NCBI GenBank assembly: GCA_964448935.1
Contig: CAYVBE010000072.1
Span: 1 to 17,194 of the forward strand
Length of the DNA: 17,194 nucleotides
Direction of reading: 5' to 3'
Origin: CAYVBE01 sp964448935
GTDB lineage: Bacteria > Planctomycetota > Brocadiia > SM23-32
Below, one piece after another: positions 14,154 through 17,194 of this stretch (position 1 is the stretch's first letter; every line of letters begins with the position of its first letter). A model generated the notes under the pieces. It saw only the letters and a program-made list of their open reading frames with translations. It had not been told where the DNA came from and did no database searches. The position numbers and the translations under genes were made by a program.

Positions 14154-16082
14154 ATGAGAGAAGCCGGGAAGGCGAGGAAACGGGGTGGTTGGCGCGTCCT
14201 GTGTGTAGTGGCCCTTGCGCACGTGTTTGCTCTTTCGGGCGCGGCCAGGGCTCTGGAGCCGGCGGACCCGGACCTGATTCCGGAAGGTCGGCAGTTGCTG
14301 AAGTACCTGGTGGACGGAAGGGACGGGAGGATCGTCAGCGGATGTGCGTCCTCCGGCCCGGGCTCCGGGCCGTTCGAGGCCTGGCTGCACGCCAGCGGGC
14401 GGGAACCTGCCCTTCAGTCCTTCAACATCGCCGGTTTCCATCCGGTGGACACGGACATCTACCATCAGGTCCTCAGAGGCACGGTCAACAAGACCCTGTT
14501 CTGGGGGCAGCAGAAGGGTGGAGTCGTGGCCATGTTGTACCACTGGACCTGGGAGGATCCCGACGGCAGCGTGAGCTTCATGAAGGGCCGGCTCGATCCC
14601 GTGCCGGACCTGGCGAAGATGTTGACGCCGGGGACCGCCGAATACAAGCAGTTCCACAGAGACCTGCGCCTTACCGCCGACTACCTGGAGCAGATCGCGA
14701 ACGCCCGTGTGCCGCTGCTGTTCCGGCCTTTCCACGAGATAGACGGAGGCTGGTTCTGGTGGACCGACGCGGAAACCCCGGAGAACACGGCGGCCCTCTG
14801 GCGCCAGATGTTCGACTACCTGGTCAAGAAGCGTGGAATCCACAACCTGATCTGGGATTTCGCCCCCGCCCACGTGGCGCATGCCTCGCGACGGAGAATC
14901 AAAAAGGAACACGACAGAACGCCCACCATCGAAGAGGAGGCGGAGTACCGGCGACGCTTCTACCCCGGCGACGAATACGTGGACCTGGTCAGCATCTCCG
15001 TCTACGGCACCAGCAGTTTCTACGAATGGGGATGGGCGGGACCCCAGGAGGAGAACTACGCCGGCGCTTACAAGCTTCTGCGGGCAATAGCCCCGAACAA
15101 GCCGGCGGCCGTGGCCGAAAGCCCCAATCTGCTCAACCCGGACATGGCACAGAAGAACGGGCCGGCCTGGGTGTACGACATGTCGTGGTACGGAAATGAC
15201 CGCGAGTGGATGGACTCTGCGTTGAACCACCGCCATTTCATATCGCTGGACGAGCTTCCCGTTTTGTATGGCGACAACGTGATGCCGAACGTGAGCATCG
15301 AGTGGCCTACCGACGGTCTGGCTATGGGGGCAGACGACGTCGAGTTGACGGGTTTCGCCTCGGATCGGACCGGCAATCTGGAAAGCATCTCCGTGCACGC
15401 GCTGAGCGAACCACTCGGCGGCGGCGCCTGGCAGTACTGGAATGACAGACCCCACCGGGACGTGATCAAGCAACTGGAAGAACGCGGCATTCTCGTGGGC
15501 GAAACTTCCGTAGGCGCACGGGGCCGCTGGACGGTCACCTGGCAGGATGTCCCCGTCGGCTACCATCAGTTTGTGGCCCTGGCCCGCGACACGGAGGGTG
15601 CCGTCGCCCATTCCAACATCGTGCGCGTGACCACAGGAGCTGAGAATCTGGCCGTTGGCCGGCCCGCAAGCGCATCGTCCAACGACAAGTGGGGCGGCCC
15701 GGCCGAGAACGCCGTGGACGGCGATCCCTGGACGTCCTGGTGGGCCGACCGCGAAGAGCGGGAAGAGCCGCAGTGGCTGCAAGTGGACCTGGGCGCGGCA
15801 CGGACCGTGGACGCCGTGGGGACGCTCTGGTGGAAAGTCTATCCTCAGGATTACAGGGTCCAGGTTTCCGATGACGGCGAGGACTGGCGGGAGGTCGCCC
15901 GGGCCGAGAACAGCGGGTACGGTTTCCGTGGCGTGAGCGACGTGCTCCGGTTCGACCCCGTGCGCGCCCGGTACGTGCGCCTGCTGTGCATGGGGCCCGA
16001 TCCGACGCAGCAATGGATGACATATGCTCTCTTCCACCTCGGCGTCTACGAGAGCCTGTCCGAACAGCAGTCGGGGCGATGA
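14154..16082 (+). CDS. secreted GH26-type hydrolase (beta-mannanase-like) with F5/8 C-terminal domain
   Basis: The 642-residue protein starts at ATG 14154 (GAGGTG 6 nt upstream) with a signal peptide (WRVLCVVALAHVFALSGAARA, cleavage near residue 33). The catalytic barrel (about 36-370) has the GH26 acid/base motif RPFHEIDGGWFWWT with Glu195, and a likely nucleophile Glu322 in AVAESPNL. GH26 enzymes mostly cut beta-mannans, with some acting on other beta-glycans, so the substrate is inferred. Then come an Ig-like region (about 378-493, SIEWPTDGLAMGADDVELTG) and a discoidin/F5-8 type (CBM32-like) domain (497-632: NLAVGRPASASSNDKWGG, AVDGDPWTSWW, QWLQVDLGAARTVDAV, YRVQVSDDGEDWREV, RARYVRLLC) likely to bind carbohydrate. 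It is followed after 48 nt by a paralogue. Confidence 0.85.
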   Translation: MREAGKARKRGGWRVLCVVALAHVFALSGAARALEPADPDLIPEGRQLLKYLVDGRDGRIVSGCASSGPGSGPFEAWLHASGREPALQSFNIAGFHPVDTDIYHQVLRGTVNKTLFWGQQKGGVVAMLYHWTWEDPDGSVSFMKGRLDPVPDLAKMLTPGTAEYKQFHRDLRLTADYLEQIANARVPLLFRPFHEIDGGWFWWTDAETPENTAALWRQMFDYLVKKRGIHNLIWDFAPAHVAHASRRRIKKEHDRTPTIEEEAEYRRRFYPGDEYVDLVSISVYGTSSFYEWGWAGPQEENYAGAYKLLRAIAPNKPAAVAESPNLLNPDMAQKNGPAWVYDMSWYGNDREWMDSALNHRHFISLDELPVLYGDNVMPNVSIEWPTDGLAMGADDVELTGFASDRTGNLESISVHALSEPLGGGAWQYWNDRPHRDVIKQLEERGILVGETSVGARGRWTVTWQDVPVGYHQFVALARDTEGAVAHSNIVRVTTGAENLAVGRPASASSNDKWGGPAENAVDGDPWTSWWADREEREEPQWLQVDLGAARTVDAVGTLWWKVYPQDYRVQVSDDGEDWREVARAENSGYGFRGVSDVLRFDPVRARYVRLLCMGPDPTQQWMTYALFHLGVYESLSEQQSGR

Positions 16083-16130
16083 GTTGACATGGTTCCGGTC
16101 ATGGTTGCTTTCACCCGCAGGAGGTCGGTC

Positions 16131-17162
16131 ATGTCCGTCAGTGAAGCAAAGCCGGTCAGTTGGATGCCGTTCCGAGTGGTCTGCGTGGCGCTCCTGGCGC
16201 AGGTGGTTCTCGCCGCGGGCCCGGCCCGTGCGATCGAGCCGGCCGACCCGGACCTCATTCCGGAAGGGCGGCAGTTGCTGGAGTACATGCACGGGATAGG
16301 GGGCGAAGGCATACTGGCCGGTGGGCCTGCAAACGTGGAGGGCGGGCCGCGACGCGCCTTGCACCCCACGGGTCGCCAGCCGGCCATCCGCCTCCTGACG
16401 GGGCAGTTCTTCCTGAACCCGGCCCTCGCGGATTCCACGCTCAACGCAGCGCTGTACTGGGGCCGGCAGCAGGGCGGCATCGTTCACATCATGGTTCACT
16501 GGGGCTGGCCGAAACCCGACGGGGGCCGATCCTTCATGAAGGGCCATTTCGACCCACACCTGGACCTGGAGAGAATGCTGACGCCGGGAACCGAAGAGCA
16601 CAAGCAGTTCTACGACGACATGACTGTGTACGCGGATTACCTGGAGAAGCTGGCCGACGCGGGCGTGGCCGTGCTCTGGGCGCCGTTCCACGAGATTGAC
16701 GGCGGCTGGTTCTGGTGGACGGACGCCGAGACACCGGAGAACACCGCCGCCCTGTGGCGGCAGATGTTCGATTATCTGGTCAAGGAACGTGGAATCCACA
16801 ACCTGATCTGGATCTTCCAGGCGGCGCATGTGTCCAGGGGGGCAGATTTCGAAGAGCATGTGGCGTTCCGCAGCCGTTTCTACCCCGGCGACGAGTACGT
16901 GGACATCGCGGGCATCTCTACCTATGGCACTCGCAACAGGGCCGGCTTTGAAGGGTGGGGCTGGGGCGCCGCCTGGGAGGACACACGTCCGGGCGCTTAC
17001 AAGCTCCTGCAACGCATCGCACCCGGCCCCGGCCGGAACGGGATGCTGGCGGTCTCCGAGTCCTACGGGTTGATCAATCCCGTCATCGCCCGGCGGGACG
17101 AGACGGCCTGGGTGTACTGCCTGACGTGGGGCATGACGGACCTAGTCCCAGTACAAGCGTAA
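16131..17162 (+). CDS. secreted GH26-type paralogue, 3' end disrupted
   Basis: The 343-residue product starts at ATG 16131, which has a perfect AGGAGGT (16119-16125) 5 nt upstream; ATG 16089 is in frame but lacks this. It has a signal peptide (FRVVCVALLAQVVLAAGPARA) and then the same ADPDLIPEGRQLL opening as its neighbour. The acid/base Glu188 (APFHEIDGGWFWW) and putative nucleophile Glu310 (AVSESYGL) are retained. The Arg before PFHE in the neighbour is Ala here. About 30 residues of the barrel end, and all accessory domains, are absent. Similarity stops after VYCLTWG, and the last residues MTDLVPVQA come from AT-richer DNA before a TAA. Truncation by an insertion or a contig-end artefact is likely. 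Confidence 0.8.
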   Translation: MSVSEAKPVSWMPFRVVCVALLAQVVLAAGPARAIEPADPDLIPEGRQLLEYMHGIGGEGILAGGPANVEGGPRRALHPTGRQPAIRLLTGQFFLNPALADSTLNAALYWGRQQGGIVHIMVHWGWPKPDGGRSFMKGHFDPHLDLERMLTPGTEEHKQFYDDMTVYADYLEKLADAGVAVLWAPFHEIDGGWFWWTDAETPENTAALWRQMFDYLVKERGIHNLIWIFQAAHVSRGADFEEHVAFRSRFYPGDEYVDIAGISTYGTRNRAGFEGWGWGAAWEDTRPGAYKLLQRIAPGPGRNGMLAVSESYGLINPVIARRDETAWVYCLTWGMTDLVPVQA

Positions 17163-17194
17163 TAAAATCCGCGAAAAGGGTGAAAACGCATAGA

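Noticed and set aside
9743..16091. Shared 11-mer GAGTTGACATG at 9742-9752 and 16081-16091
   Set aside because: An 11-base match is expected by chance many times in 17 kb; no further similarity surrounds it.
16089..16130. Earlier ATG start for the second GH26 gene
   Set aside because: The ATG at 16131 has a perfect AGGAGGT at the right distance and gives a better signal peptide; the 14 extra residues have no ribosome site.
13920..17012. Minus-strand open frame of about 1030 codons opposite both GH26 genes
   Set aside because: It lies antisense to two clear secreted hydrolases, runs across their intergenic gap and signal peptides, and its translation (rich in His, Arg, Val, Gln) shows no family pattern. 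It reflects GC-rich codon use.
1..17194. CRISPR arrays, rRNA, complete insertion sequences, toxin-antitoxin or defence genes
   Set aside because: No regularly spaced repeats, rRNA-like stretches, transposase motifs or defence-protein motifs were seen on either strand.

Overview
The window is GC-rich bacterial DNA with short intergenic gaps, Shine-Dalgarno sequences before most genes, several GTG starts and many signal peptides. The 7131-7931 gene carries a signature that I associate with large secreted propeller proteins of Planctomycetota, Lentisphaerota and related environmental lineages. The large polytopic membrane protein (11863-13797) and the secreted glycoside hydrolases fit the same picture. 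I infer a Planctomycetota- or PVC-like, polysaccharide-degrading bacterium, probably from a draft or metagenomic assembly because there is a 100-N scaffold gap. Genus-level assignment is not possible from sequence alone.

Layout. (1) 1-257: an unexplained inverted repeat, then a tRNA-Leu(CAA) gene with encoded CCA, followed by a T7/A7 palindrome. (2) 371-4497, plus strand: a sigma70-like promoter, then a DUF502 membrane protein, short ribosome hibernation factor HPF/RaiA, an EIIA(Ntr)-type PTS protein, an assembly gap, an HPr protein with a second degenerate HPr-like domain, and PTS enzyme I. This looks like a mainly regulatory PTS linked to ribosome hibernation; no sugar permease (EIIB/EIIC) is present. 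(3) 4536-6958, minus strand: a tightly overlapping housekeeping operon read as HAD phosphatase, LolA-like periplasmic protein, O6-alkylguanine-DNA alkyltransferase (ogt) and phosphopantetheine adenylyltransferase (coaD). (4) 7052-11828, plus strand: a promoter and three closely spaced genes. These are a drastically shortened methyltransferase-like/beta-propeller protein, a glycoside-hydrolase-like TIM-barrel protein, and a lipoprotein with a thioredoxin/deiodinase-like domain. (5) 11863-13797, minus strand: a large multi-spanning membrane protein resembling the DUF6785/DUF6784 group. (6) 14154-17162, plus strand: two tandem secreted GH26-type (beta-mannanase-like) hydrolases, the first with an F5/8 (CBM32-like) carbohydrate-binding domain, the second ending abruptly near the window edge where base composition changes.

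How the genes may work together. Regions 4-6 look like a polysaccharide-use neighbourhood: two secreted GH26 enzymes, another glycosidase-like protein, and a divergently transcribed candidate transporter. The PTS proteins of region 2 could sense carbon or PEP status, but nothing in the sequence links them directly to the hydrolases. The most unusual items are the HPr duplicate in which the phospho-His position is Cys and the regulatory Ser position is Asp, the in-frame shortened propeller protein, and the lipoprotein whose domain combination I do not recognise.
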